From: Nostoc sp. NIES-4103 | GTDB taxonomy: Bacteria; Cyanobacteriota; Cyanobacteriia; Cyanobacteriales; Nostocaceae | Length of the DNA: 64,000 bases | NCBI RefSeq assembly: GCF_002368335.1 | Contig: NZ_AP018288.1 | Span: 2,863,039-2,927,038 of the forward strand | Direction of reading: 5' to 3' | Shown here: in pieces, positions 34,276 to 43,804 of the stretch | Position numbering within the stretch: the first letter of the stretch is position 1 | Layout of the letters: each line of letters opens with the position of its first letter | Position numbers and translations under genes: made by a program | The notes under the pieces: generated by a model | The model's database searches: none | The model's input: the letters and a program-made list of their open reading frames with translations, nothing else | What the model was told of the DNA's origin: nothing

Positions 34276-35266
34276 TTTAATGTGGTAGGCACTATGTGTT
34301 GAAAGAATGTTGTCTCAAGGAATAACCTGTTTGGTACAGCAATGTTTTGAAGCCCTTAGATTTCAAAGACTTCAATTGCTACAGTTTTATCCCTGGCGAT
34401 GCCTGCGGCGGCAAGCTACGCAGTATTAAAAGTGGCTCATCAAGTCCCTACCGTAACTTTCCGAATCACTGCTGATTTCACCCCGATCTCTAATACGGTG
34501 CTTATGAGTGCCGGAGATAACTCCAGCCTTCAAATTGGCTTTACTAACTCAGGTATGAATTAGGTGTTTTTTAAGTATTTTCGCTTAAGCAATCTCAGTG
34601 TAATAAACTTTGATTCAAAAATATACTTTTTTCAGTATCTTTACATAAAAAATACAATCAGTATTTGCCTTATACAAGGGTCAAAATTTGCCAAAACTGA
34701 TATTTTATGGCGTTGAGATGCCATTATAAACGCTAAATCACTTTATCAAGATTTTATAAAGCAAGTGCGGTTTATTACTAGCTAAGCAATTCCAAACAGG
34801 ACTTACATCAAGTTCGTTTAAACACTTATCATATCGTGGGGGTTGGTAATGGGTAATGGGTAATAGTAAAAACCAATTACCAATTACCAATTACCAATTA
34901 CCAAAAAGACCAACCATATAATAAGTAATTAGCCGAACTTGGTATTACGCAACTGGCACACATAAGTCAACAGTCAACAGCCACAAATCAAGGTTTTTGG
35001 ACTTTTGACTGTTGACCAAAAAAGGGAGTAGAGGTGAGGGAGTAGGGAGTAGGGGAAGAAAAAAAATACCCTACTCCCTAATGGTCACAAGCCCCTGTTT
35101 TTAAACATGAAAAATGAAGAAATAATTGGGTGGAGACTGCTTGCTGCGACACCCAAGGTGTCGATATCAAATCCCCTACTTTTAATTATGGGATTCCCTA
35201 CTCCCTACTCCCTCTTGAATGAAAAGGGATGTTCAAGGCGATCGCTACAGATTTACGGCACAAGAG
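34276..35266. other. Long spacer with repeats and possible relic ORF
   Basis: The spacer contains one 54-codon ORF (see 34399-34563), a hairpin of TTGGTAAT/ATTACCAA units (34843-34905), AGTCAACAGTC words near 34970-35020, and GGGAGTAG / CCCTACTCCCT repeats near 35030-35090 and 35190. Apart from these it is A+T-rich without recognisable signals. Confidence 0.55.
34399..34563 (+). CDS. Possible small ORF or gene relic (54 residues)
   Basis: ATG at 34399 to TAG at 34563 reads MPAAASYAVLKVAHQVPTVT and continues with TFRITADFTPISNTVLMSAG. The beginning lies in a GCCTGCGGC repeat, but the last 40 codons have protein-like composition, which suggests the tail of a lost gene or a real small protein. 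No homology is recognised and no ribosome binding site is seen. Confidence 0.25.
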   Translation: MPAAASYAVLKVAHQVPTVTFRITADFTPISNTVLMSAGDNSSLQIGFTNSGMN

Positions 35267-35923
35267 TTAAAATTGATATTTGCGATCGCGTACCCACATA
35301 CTTATCGGTACAGCTTTACCTTGGGCGTTCACTTTCACTTCCACTACTATGGGTTGTCTTTGTCCTGGTTTAGTCGGTCTAGCTGCTGAAATATCCTTAT
35401 TAATATCGTTACGTTGATCCTCCGGGATATAATAAGTTTCCAAGCCATAAGAAAATAAATTATAGCGACTGTAACGACCTTGCAAAGCTATTTGATTTGC
35501 AGGTAGGGAAGTCGGGAGTTCTCCACTTATCCGCACAGGTTTCCACGCTTGAGGAACTTTACCAGAGGATTTTTCCTCTTGCAGAATGACGTAGAAGTTA
35601 GTTCCTGGCGCTAAAGGCTCATATTTTTTATCACTACCAGGATGTTGTTTTATCAAATCTGTCCAACCAGGAAGTTTGGCTAAATTGTCCACACGAGAAA
35701 TTTCATAACCCAGTGTCACCGAATAACCGCGCAGTAAATCGTAAGGATCTACTGGTTGAGTTTGCAAAATAGCCGTTTTACCTGTAACAACTGTGTAAAT
35801 TGATTGAGCCGGTACTGCTAAAATCAATGCTGTTTGCATCAGCAAAGGTACAATAAATCGCCAAAGAACAATAGGCTGTTCTTTTGGTTCGGGTGGTAAA
35901 GGTAATGTTTGGTTAGTTTCCAT
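35267..35923 (-). CDS. GDYXXLXY-domain membrane protein
   Basis: A 218-residue protein with one N-terminal membrane helix (about 22-43) and a soluble part. It bears the signature motif of the GDYXXLXY family as DPYDLLRGYSVTLGYEIS (residues 58-75), then conserved EYDVKVQ-like strands (VVEVKVNAQGKAVPISMWV). The family is uncharacterised and is commonly encoded next to DUF2157 and DUF4401 membrane proteins, as here. The gene lies about 100 bases downstream of the DUF2157 gene; the gap is a CACAAAGACAC hairpin repeat. Confidence 0.85.
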   Translation of the reverse strand: METNQTLPLPPEPKEQPIVLWRFIVPLLMQTALILAVPAQSIYTVVTGKTAILQTQPVDPYDLLRGYSVTLGYEISRVDNLAKLPGWTDLIKQHPGSDKKYEPLAPGTNFYVILQEEKSSGKVPQAWKPVRISGELPTSLPANQIALQGRYSRYNLFSYGLETYYIPEDQRNDINKDISAARPTKPGQRQPIVVEVKVNAQGKAVPISMWVRDRKYQF

Positions 35924-35930
35924 AAAATTA

Positions 35931-36028
35931 TGAGGTAGAAGTAGGTCTTGGTGTCTTTGTGTCTTGGTGGTTCAAAAGTCACGCGTTTAACCACAAAGAC
36001 ACGAAGACACAAAGAAAAATAAAGCATT
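35931..36028. repeat. Inverted repeat between two paired genes
   Basis: TCTTGGTGTCTTTGTGTCTTGGTGGTT and the downstream complement AACCACAAAGACACGAAGACACAAAG make a near-perfect long hairpin with a short loop. The same words occur near 6270 and 6365. It splits what may be an operon. Confidence 0.7.
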
Positions 36029-37468
36029 TTAAGAATTATTTTCAGATGCAGTTGGTAGAGAGGACAAATAACGCTCAAACCACAAACCGGCGATAATTAC
36101 CCCAACACCGCATAAAACAAAAATCAAGGATTTTAATAATAAGGCGGTGTCGTATTCTAGCATCCGGCTAATAATTTGTAATGTTAGTAATATCATGCCA
36201 CCCCAAAAAGGTTTTCGTTCTCCTAATTCTAGGGCTTCTCGAATTAGTCCGAATGCCAAAACTGCTAACAGAAGGTTAAATGCAAAGATGGGAATACCTG
36301 GAATAGAAGTGATAGCTTGATGCACAAAGATGACTAAGGCAGTTATTACAATCAAGCTGCCAATAAAAAGATTTTTTACATCTCTTTGCTGACGCTGTTG
36401 GTTTTGAGGTGAACGTAACAAATACCACCATTGCCATACAGCTAAAATTGTGAAAATTGCCACATCTACAAAAGGTAGCCAGGTTGCTAAGGGAGTATCC
36501 CTAAATTGAGTTTGATAACCAACCATCCGCGCTTGCCACAACCAACGGAAAGATAGGAAATAAAATGTGATACTGAAAAATACCCAAGTTAGCGATCGCG
36601 CGAATGGCTGAAACCGTTTAGAATTAACTTGCCGAAACAGCGAATCATCATAACTCCACAGTAAGGCTGGTGGCACTGTAAAGGCAGCTATAGTCAGCCA
36701 AAGTGGAGCATCTGTGTAACCGATAATTTCCAACGACCTCAGATGATATTGCCAAGATATCACAAATGCGATCGCTGTAATTCTAAAAATCCAACGGGAA
36801 CGACACCAGTAAGCTAAAGGTACAAACAACAAGCTGAGGACTAAAGGCAGATGTTGTATAACTGTCTTTCCCCATGTCAATTCATCAATTCCAAAAAACC
36901 AATTGAAAAATCCTATTCTAGATCCTATTAGCATTAGAATCAGGGCAAGCATCCCCAAGGAAGTCAAGCGCAGACTGTACGCCATCAGCAAAACAGCTAA
37001 TCCCCAACCTAAGAATAGTTCGGAACTTGAACCGCCAATATGGTACATTTGTGCTAATAGTGCCATACTAGCACCTATGGTCAAAGAGCCTACAATGAGC
37101 AAGCCTTCTCCTAAGACGCGTTGACGCCGTTTTCTGTCTCTGGAGGACTGATTATTTCTGGTGGCTGGTTTCCAGAAGCTAAAACCAGCAATATTTGTCA
37201 CCAAGAATAAACTTAATAGTAAAATTAACTTGACTTCTCTAGTTAAAGCTTGCCAGTTGGCAGCGACAAAAGTAATTACGCCTAAGCCTAGCAAGATTGA
37301 CCCAACCGCAATTAAGATAAAAACGAAGCGATCGCGAGCAGCCGTTTCTAGATGATCAAATTCATACCTTTGTGCCAATCTTTGATACAAATCGGCATCA
37401 ATTAACCCCTCACTCTGCCATAGTTGCGCTTCAGTACGCAACTTGCGGCGAAAATTATCTAACAACAT
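36029..37468 (-). CDS. DUF2157 polytopic membrane protein
   Basis: A 479-residue protein. The soluble N-terminus (RRKLRTEAQLWQSEGLIDAD, about residues 6-25) contains the DUF2157 signature, followed by about twelve hydrophobic helices (FVFILIAVGSILLGLGVITFVAANWQAL begins the first two, given here in part). No transport or catalytic motif is evident. Partner of the GDYXXLXY protein encoded downstream; the pair recurs in many bacteria with unknown function. Confidence 0.82.
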   Translation of the reverse strand: MLLDNFRRKLRTEAQLWQSEGLIDADLYQRLAQRYEFDHLETAARDRFVFILIAVGSILLGLGVITFVAANWQALTREVKLILLLSLFLVTNIAGFSFWKPATRNNQSSRDRKRRQRVLGEGLLIVGSLTIGASMALLAQMYHIGGSSSELFLGWGLAVLLMAYSLRLTSLGMLALILMLIGSRIGFFNWFFGIDELTWGKTVIQHLPLVLSLLFVPLAYWCRSRWIFRITAIAFVISWQYHLRSLEIIGYTDAPLWLTIAAFTVPPALLWSYDDSLFRQVNSKRFQPFARSLTWVFFSITFYFLSFRWLWQARMVGYQTQFRDTPLATWLPFVDVAIFTILAVWQWWYLLRSPQNQQRQQRDVKNLFIGSLIVITALVIFVHQAITSIPGIPIFAFNLLLAVLAFGLIREALELGERKPFWGGMILLTLQIISRMLEYDTALLLKSLIFVLCGVGVIIAGLWFERYLSSLPTASENNS

Positions 37469-37704
37469 AATTTTTTCAGCTATATATACGAAAATATTCG
37501 GACTTCCATATGCCGATGCTCACATTTAATCACTTCAGTACACACAGAAAGTGTCCAGTTTGTCAAGTGGAATACAGTTATGTGCAGATTATTCTACCTA
37601 TGGGCGATCGCTACTGTATTACTAGCGCTAATAAAATTTCACAATAAAATTCTGCTATAGATTGGAGAGAAGCGTGCCGCTTCCAAAACTGGCTAACAGA
37701 TGGG

Positions 37705-40344
37705 ATGGTTGTAATGAAGAACAAGAACCAAGTTGTTTTTACCTTAATGTTGAAAAGCGCTGTTGTCTTTTCACCCTTACTGCTATCTGCTGGTATGAAG
37801 AGTGGACAAACCCCAGCATTAGCCTCTAGAGATATAATTACTGTTCAGGCAATCACCAATCAGCAACAGGAAGAATTAACGCGACTGAGGGCAGAAAAAC
37901 GCCTGCGAGAGCAAGAAAAATTAGAATTGGATCGCGCTTTGAATCGTATCAATGTCTGGTTAGTGTTATTAAGTTTATTTCCAGTGGCAATCATTGCTTT
38001 ATTTTGGTTGCTGCGTCGGGTGGCAATCCGTGAAATTGTTAATAGAGCAATGGCACAATTAGAAGGAATAGAAAATTTACAAAATCAACTAATTATTGTT
38101 AAACAAGAAGCTGAAAATACTATTCAAGAAGCGAAAAAGCTCAATCGACAATTAGATCAGGAAGTTGAGGCACTCCAACAAAATATCAAATTCCAGCAGG
38201 AAAATTTATCTGGGTTGGCATCTGAGTTATTGCAAGCCAAAGAGAATCTATTTACAGAATTAAAATCTGATATCAAAATTGTGCAAGAAAAAGTAGGAAA
38301 ATTAGAATCGGGATTTGCTGCACAATTATCTGAATGGCAATTGGATAATCAACGACAAAAAAATCAGACGCTAGAAAATTTAGGAAAACTCGAATCGGAA
38401 CTTGAAGAGCGACTATCTGAATTACAGTTAGGTGCTGAACAGCAAAAGAATATAGCTTTAGAAAATATAGAAAAATCTAGGGATGAATTCATTGCTTTAG
38501 TTGCTAGTTTGCAATCTGATACTCAAGAAACAAAGGATAACATTTTAGAAAGTTTAGCAACCTTACAGTCAGAATTTACACAGCAGCTATCAAATTTACA
38601 AGTTGATGCTCAACAACAGAAGGATTTAACACTCGGAAATATCAAAGAGCTAATATCAGGGTTACAGTCTGATACTCAGCTACAAAAAGATGCAGTTCTA
38701 GCAACTCTAACAAAGCTGCAATCAGAATTTACATCACAACTATCAAATTTACAAGTTGATGCTCAACAACAGAAGGATTTAACACTCGGAAATATCAAAG
38801 AGCTAATATCAGGGTTACAGTCTGATACTCAAGGAGAAAAAGATAAAATCCTGGAAAGTTTAACAAAGCTGCAATCAGAATTTACATCACAACTATCAAA
38901 TTTACAAGTTGATGCTCAACGGCAGAAGGATTTAACACTCGGAAATATCAAAGAGCTAATATCAGGGTTACAGTCTGATACTCAAGGAGAAAAAGATAAA
39001 ATTCTAGCAACTCTAACAAAGCTGCAATCAGAATTTACATCACAACTATCAAATTTACAAGTTGATGCTCAACGGCAGAAAGATTTAACCCTCGGAAATA
39101 TCAAAGAACTAATATCAGGGTTGCAGTCTGATACTCAAGGAGAAAAAGATAAAATCCTGGAAAGTTTAACAAAGCTACAATCAAAATTTACATCACAACT
39201 ATCAAATTTACAAGTTGATGCTCAAAAACAAAAAGATATCATCTTGGGAGATTTGCGAGAACAAATATCAAGGTTGCAGTCTGATACTCAAGTAGAACAG
39301 GAAAAAAATCTCGAAATTTTAACAAACTTGAAGTTAGAATTTATATCGCAGCTATCAGAATTACAAGCAGATGTGCAAAATCGCAAACAGCTAATCATTG
39401 AAAATTTAGAGAAATCAGGTTCAGAGTTGAACTCTGAGTTGACTGATTTGCACTTGAACGCTCAACAACAAAAGCTGCTGATTTTAGAAAAGCTGGAAAA
39501 GTTAGAGAGGCAGTTTGTATTTCAACTTTCAGAATTAAAATTGGATGCTCAACAACGCCAGGATTTAATACTAAAAGAAGTAACTGAAAATCAACCGCCA
39601 TCTATTCCTGAAGCAAAGCCAGCAGAGTCGCCACAGCAAAAGCCGGAAGTATCAGCAGATGAATTTGTGAAACAGGCAGATACTTTATTTGCTGAGAAAC
39701 GATATAAAGAAGCGATCGCAGCTTACAATCAAGCCATTAAAATCCAACAAGATCAACCTGTTATTTGGTTAAAACTAGGTATAGCTTTGGGAAGATTGAA
39801 ACGCTATAAAGATGCCATTTCGTGCTATGATCAAGCGATAAAAATTCAGCCAGACTATCATCAAGCTTGGTGCGATCGCGGTGTCGCTTTTGGTAACTTA
39901 CGACAGCATCAAGAAGCTTTTGCCTCTTTTGACAAAGCTACCCAAATCAAACCTGATGATGCAGTCGCTTGGATGAATCGCGGTCTTTCTTTGGTAGAAT
40001 TGGAAGAATACGAAGAAGCGATCGCCTCGTTTGACCAATCTCTACAACACAAACCTGATTCTGCGAAAGCTTGGGACAAACGCGGCTATACTCTAGTGAG
40101 ACTGGGACGTGATGATGATGCGATCGCTAGTTTTGACAAAGCCTTAGAAATTAAGCCAGACTATGGCAGTGCTTATTACAATAAAGCAGCCTGCTATGCA
40201 CTACAAAAAGAAGTGAAATTAGCTGTAGAAAACCTGCAACAAGCGATTCAACTTAATCCCACCTACAAAGAAGAAGCCGCAACAGACATTGACTTTGATG
40301 AAATTGGAGATGATGAGCAATTTAGAAAGTTAATTGCAGAGTAG
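37705..40344 (+). CDS. Membrane coiled-coil protein with 51-residue repeats and TPR domain
   Basis: An 879-residue protein. The N-terminus has a signal-like or membrane segment (VVFTLMLKSAVVFSPLLLSAG), then a charged helix and a second membrane helix near 84-104. Residues 110-640 are a long coiled coil. Within it, five units of 51 residues (LQSEFTSQLSNLQVDAQQQK..., period 153 bp, roughly 38515-39280) are nearly identical in DNA. Six TPR motifs follow (about 650-855; NQAIKIQQDQPVIWLKLGIA etc.), then an acidic tail. It may be an envelope scaffold with a TPR head. ATG at 37705 or 37714. No family name is known. Confidence 0.8.
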   Translation: MVVMKNKNQVVFTLMLKSAVVFSPLLLSAGMKSGQTPALASRDIITVQAITNQQQEELTRLRAEKRLREQEKLELDRALNRINVWLVLLSLFPVAIIALFWLLRRVAIREIVNRAMAQLEGIENLQNQLIIVKQEAENTIQEAKKLNRQLDQEVEALQQNIKFQQENLSGLASELLQAKENLFTELKSDIKIVQEKVGKLESGFAAQLSEWQLDNQRQKNQTLENLGKLESELEERLSELQLGAEQQKNIALENIEKSRDEFIALVASLQSDTQETKDNILESLATLQSEFTQQLSNLQVDAQQQKDLTLGNIKELISGLQSDTQLQKDAVLATLTKLQSEFTSQLSNLQVDAQQQKDLTLGNIKELISGLQSDTQGEKDKILESLTKLQSEFTSQLSNLQVDAQRQKDLTLGNIKELISGLQSDTQGEKDKILATLTKLQSEFTSQLSNLQVDAQRQKDLTLGNIKELISGLQSDTQGEKDKILESLTKLQSKFTSQLSNLQVDAQKQKDIILGDLREQISRLQSDTQVEQEKNLEILTNLKLEFISQLSELQADVQNRKQLIIENLEKSGSELNSELTDLHLNAQQQKLLILEKLEKLERQFVFQLSELKLDAQQRQDLILKEVTENQPPSIPEAKPAESPQQKPEVSADEFVKQADTLFAEKRYKEAIAAYNQAIKIQQDQPVIWLKLGIALGRLKRYKDAISCYDQAIKIQPDYHQAWCDRGVAFGNLRQHQEAFASFDKATQIKPDDAVAWMNRGLSLVELEEYEEAIASFDQSLQHKPDSAKAWDKRGYTLVRLGRDDDAIASFDKALEIKPDYGSAYYNKAACYALQKEVKLAVENLQQAIQLNPTYKEEAATDIDFDEIGDDEQFRKLIAE
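38515..39280 (+). repeat. Five tandem 153-bp units inside the coiled-coil gene
   Basis: The phrase AAGGATTTAACACTCGGAAA starts at 38620, 38773 and 38926, and a slightly changed form occurs at 39079 and 39232, each exactly 153 bases apart. The units are close to identical at DNA level, including synonymous sites, which suggests recent expansion. Confidence 0.9.
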
Positions 40345-40365
40345 ATCATCAATATTTAAAAATTT

Positions 40366-41022
40366 CTAGGATCTACGCTCCAGAATTTTTCGGATACTAG
40401 GGAGAGCAGCTGCAATCATTTCAGACGACAGAGTTGTTTGTTGCCAACTTTCCCTCTCTTCAAGTCCTTCTAACCAGGCTTTTAGGGATGGGTAAGCTGA
40501 CAAAGAGAAACCAAACTGAGGTAATGCAGATACCAATATTCCAGCAACAATATCTGCTAGCGTTAGTGAGTCTTTCACAAAGTAAGAATGTCCATCCAAA
40601 AGGCTTTCATAAAACTGCATCACAGCAATGATTCGTTGTCGAGCAATTTCAGCTTTTTGAGCATCAAGTTCTAGTCCTATCAACAGTCGAGTTAAAGGGG
40701 TCATAGATGCTTGAAGTTCATTGACTGCAATCATTTCAACCATCCGAACAACGGCGATATCATCAGCTGAACTAGGCATTAATGATGGAGTCGGATATTT
40801 TGCTTCTAGATAGTCCAGAATTGCTAACGATTCGACTACCCGTAATTTGTTGTCTACAATTACAGGAATTCGCTGAAGCGGGTTAATTGCAGTAAAATCC
40901 TCACTAAACTGATCTCCATCTAAATTAATTAAAATTGGCTCAAAGGGAATCTGTTTCTCCAGTAATGCCACCCAAACTCGACGAGCATTCACAGAGGTTG
41001 GATGATAGTAAAACTTCAACAT
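40366..41022 (-). CDS. Glutathione S-transferase family protein
   Basis: A 218-residue cytosolic protein. The thioredoxin-like domain (about 1-78) has SVNARRVWVALLEK with an early Ser as possible catalytic residue, INPLQRIPVIVDN (the cis-Pro before Val) and VVESLAILDYLEAKYP (the Glu-Ser glutathione contact). The all-helical domain follows with FVKDSLTLADIVAGILVSAL. It is probably a detoxifying or isomerase-type GST. The gene lies 82 bases downstream of a flavin monooxygenase gene on the same strand. Confidence 0.9.
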   Translation of the reverse strand: MLKFYYHPTSVNARRVWVALLEKQIPFEPILINLDGDQFSEDFTAINPLQRIPVIVDNKLRVVESLAILDYLEAKYPTPSLMPSSADDIAVVRMVEMIAVNELQASMTPLTRLLIGLELDAQKAEIARQRIIAVMQFYESLLDGHSYFVKDSLTLADIVAGILVSALPQFGFSLSAYPSLKAWLEGLEERESWQQTTLSSEMIAAALPSIRKILERRS

Positions 41023-41104
41023 TGAAACTCCAAAAATAAAACTACACCTTTAAAGGTCGTTGACTGATGACAGATAACAATCATCAGTCATCAGTCATCA
41101 GTCA

Positions 41105-42523
41105 TCAACTTTCCGTCTTCAAAACTTTGATTTTAGGCAAGGTATAGTTGGATAAAACTGAGTTAACTACTTGTCCTAAAACTCGAATCACAACACTGGG
41201 TGCAAACAGCGAATTTGGCTGTTTAACCATATGCGACACTTCTATAAATCTCCGATAAACATCAGGATCTTTCACAGAAAGCTGCAAAACTTCATCCATA
41301 TATCGATGCATGAATTGAGTTATTTTATCTGGTTTTCCACCTTCGGTGGTATCCCAGCGAAAATCTTCACCGGTTGCCATCAACCAAGGAGTTTGTAAAA
41401 CTTTAGCCAGTTGCTTTTGAAATTGTTTTGTTAAGCCTTTGAAATTTTGCTGTTGCTTCTGTAAACAATCATGTAGAGTTAAAGCACCTAAAGCAGCAGT
41501 GGTCATACCTTGGCCGTAGATTGGATTAAAAGCACAGACAGCATCGCCAATTGCAACCAAGCCATCTGGCATCCGAGACAGCTTTTCATAATGATGCCAG
41601 CAGTTTTCTGTACCCCGATATCCATATATGGGAGTAATGGGTTTGGCATCTTTGATGAATTGGTAAATCTCAGGAGTACGCAAACTGCGTGCAAATTCTA
41701 TAAAGCCGGCTTCATCAGTTGGTGGATAGTCTCGACTGATACCAGCCAAGATTACACCCCAGCGGTTGCCTTCTATTGGATATAACGCACCACCACGTTT
41801 GTCATGGGGTGGTTTAGAAACCACATACATCACTTTCCAATCTGCTTGGAAATTCTCTGGTGCTTCATACCAACAAGTACTGTAACCTAAAAACGAGTTA
41901 ATCATGGTTTCGCTGGGGGATTCGTAGCCCATTTTTTCTAACCATTTGGGCAACTGAGAGTTACGCCCGCTAGCATCTACCACGAAATCTGATGTTAATT
42001 CTTGTTCTTGGGAATCATCCAAACAACAAAGTTTTACTCCTGTGACTCTGGAATTGTCACTATTAGTCACTAACCCCTTGACTTGAGTTGCCGATAAAAA
42101 TTCTATATTACGGTAATTACTTAAACGACGACGGACTACCCACTCCAGAAAAGCACGACTGCAAGTGCGGGTAACTAAGTCCGAAGAACCACGGTATGCC
42201 CAACCCCGCGCATGAAAAAAACATGATTCTGCTGTCCAGTTTACACTAGGCGCACCTGCTGTAGTTAGTTCCGCTTCCATACCAGGGAACAACTGTTCTA
42301 GAATGCGATAACCTCCAGTCAGCATTACATGAACGTGATGTCCTTGGGGAACTCCGTGACGTGTTTCTGGCTGTTGTGGTAATTGGTCACGTTCTACCAC
42401 TGTGACATGCTCGAAATGTTCTGCTAAGATTCTTGCACTTAACAGTCCAGCCATGCTACCCCCAATCACAATAGCATGACTTCCATTGCTAGTTTTTTGT
42501 TGTACCTCAGTCAGCTTAGACAT
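41105..42523 (-). CDS. FAD-dependent monooxygenase-like protein
   Basis: A 472-residue flavoprotein. The FAD motif is AIVIGGSMAGLLSARILAEH (residues 17-36) and the second is PDGLVAIGDAVCAFNPIYGQGMTTAALGA near 320-350 (given in part). VPQGHHVHVMLTGGYRILE lies in between. This arrangement is typical of PHBH-like hydroxylases and related halogenases acting on secondary metabolites. The lysine of halogenase WxWxIP motifs is not present, so hydroxylation or epoxidation is more probable. The substrate is unknown. Confidence 0.82.
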   Translation of the reverse strand: MSKLTEVQQKTSNGSHAIVIGGSMAGLLSARILAEHFEHVTVVERDQLPQQPETRHGVPQGHHVHVMLTGGYRILEQLFPGMEAELTTAGAPSVNWTAESCFFHARGWAYRGSSDLVTRTCSRAFLEWVVRRRLSNYRNIEFLSATQVKGLVTNSDNSRVTGVKLCCLDDSQEQELTSDFVVDASGRNSQLPKWLEKMGYESPSETMINSFLGYSTCWYEAPENFQADWKVMYVVSKPPHDKRGGALYPIEGNRWGVILAGISRDYPPTDEAGFIEFARSLRTPEIYQFIKDAKPITPIYGYRGTENCWHHYEKLSRMPDGLVAIGDAVCAFNPIYGQGMTTAALGALTLHDCLQKQQQNFKGLTKQFQKQLAKVLQTPWLMATGEDFRWDTTEGGKPDKITQFMHRYMDEVLQLSVKDPDVYRRFIEVSHMVKQPNSLFAPSVVIRVLGQVVNSVLSNYTLPKIKVLKTES

Positions 42524-42643
42524 AGTTGGTCATCTTGTGAAAGTTGTTTATGGAAAACTTAGATTTAAAACCTCGCCCTGGAAGGGTGACTTTACATTTG
42601 CTTGACTTTAGTTTACCATAGTACGTATAGTTTGGTAATTGCA

Positions 42644-43804
42644 ATGTTAAAAGCCTATAAGTACAGAATCTATCCGACTCAAGAGCAATCTATATTGCTT
42701 GCAAAGTCGTTTGGGTGTGTACGCTGGTTTTACAACTTTGCACTCAACCTCACTAGCGAAACTTACAAGGCCACAGGTAAGGGATTAAGTCGCAATGACA
42801 TCATTAATCTATTGCCTTCTCTAAAAAAAGAGTATGAATGGCTAACGGAACCTCCTTCCCAATGTTTGCAGCAGGTAGCATTGGATTTGTCTAGTGCTTT
42901 TTTGAACTTTTTTGAGAAACGGGCGAATTATCCAAACTTCAAGAAAAAGGGACAAAAGCAATCTATCCGGTTCCCACAACAAATTAAATTAGATGGCGAC
43001 TATCTCACTTTGCCAAAACTAGGCAAGGTTTACTGCAAAGTATCACGATTGCCAGAAGGTAAATTCAAGTCTGTCACCGTATCGCTAAATCCATCAGGTG
43101 AATATTACGCCGCTTGTCTGTATGATGACGGCAAAGATAAACCTGCTACGTTGTCAGAAGGTAAAGCCATCGGGGTAGACATGGGGATAAATCACTATTT
43201 GGTTACCTCCGATGGTACTAAACATGGCAACCCCAAATATTACCGTAAATATGAAACTAAGTTAGCCAAAAAACAAAAACAATTTAGCCGCAAACAAAAA
43301 GGGTCTAGCAACCGTAATAAAGCACGTAGAAAGGTTGCTAAGGTTCACAACAAAATTACTAGGTGTCGTGAAGATTTTCTACACAAGCTAAGTCGTAAAT
43401 TAGTTGACAAAAACCAAGTCATAGTTGTAGAAAATCTGGCAGTGAAAAACATAGTCAAGAATTCCAAGCTAGCGAAATCAATTAGTGATGCTGGATGGGG
43501 TCAATTCTGTACCATGTTAAAATACAAGGCAGAACGGGCTGGTAAAACCTATATTGAGGTAGATAGATTTTTCCCTAGTTCAAAGACTTGTAATAACTGC
43601 TTACATCAAGTAAATAATCTCAACTTAGATATTCGTAGCTGGCAATGTCCTAAATGTCAAACAGTACACGATAGGGACATTAACGTCGCGCTTAACATTA
43701 GGGATGAAGGTTTACGACTTTTGGCGGGAGGGCATCTCGCTATCGCTTCTGGACAACGTGTAAGACCATCTAAAGGCACTGCTTTTAGAGGCGATGTTGG
43801 ATGA
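42644..43804 (+). CDS. tnpB: TnpB RNA-guided endonuclease
   Basis: A 386-residue protein from the ATG at 42644 (an upstream TTG lengthens it artificially). The start MLKAYKYRIYPTQEQ is typical. The RuvC residues are complete: D179 (IGVDMGIN), E263 (VVENL) and D345 (DRDINVALNI). The zinc finger cysteines are C316, C319, C335 and C338. TnpB nucleases cut DNA guided by an omega RNA transcribed from the element right end, and they maintain the transposon by cutting empty sites. All catalytic residues are kept, so it is probably active. Confidence 0.93.
   Translation: MLKAYKYRIYPTQEQSILLAKSFGCVRWFYNFALNLTSETYKATGKGLSRNDIINLLPSLKKEYEWLTEPPSQCLQQVALDLSSAFLNFFEKRANYPNFKKKGQKQSIRFPQQIKLDGDYLTLPKLGKVYCKVSRLPEGKFKSVTVSLNPSGEYYAACLYDDGKDKPATLSEGKAIGVDMGINHYLVTSDGTKHGNPKYYRKYETKLAKKQKQFSRKQKGSSNRNKARRKVAKVHNKITRCREDFLHKLSRKLVDKNQVIVVENLAVKNIVKNSKLAKSISDAGWGQFCTMLKYKAERAGKTYIEVDRFFPSSKTCNNCLHQVNNLNLDIRSWQCPKCQTVHDRDINVALNIRDEGLRLLAGGHLAIASGQRVRPSKGTAFRGDVG

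Noticed and set aside
35107..35373. 88-codon plus-strand ORF
   Set aside because: It runs through CCCTACTCCCT repeats and into the antisense of the GDYXXLXY gene.
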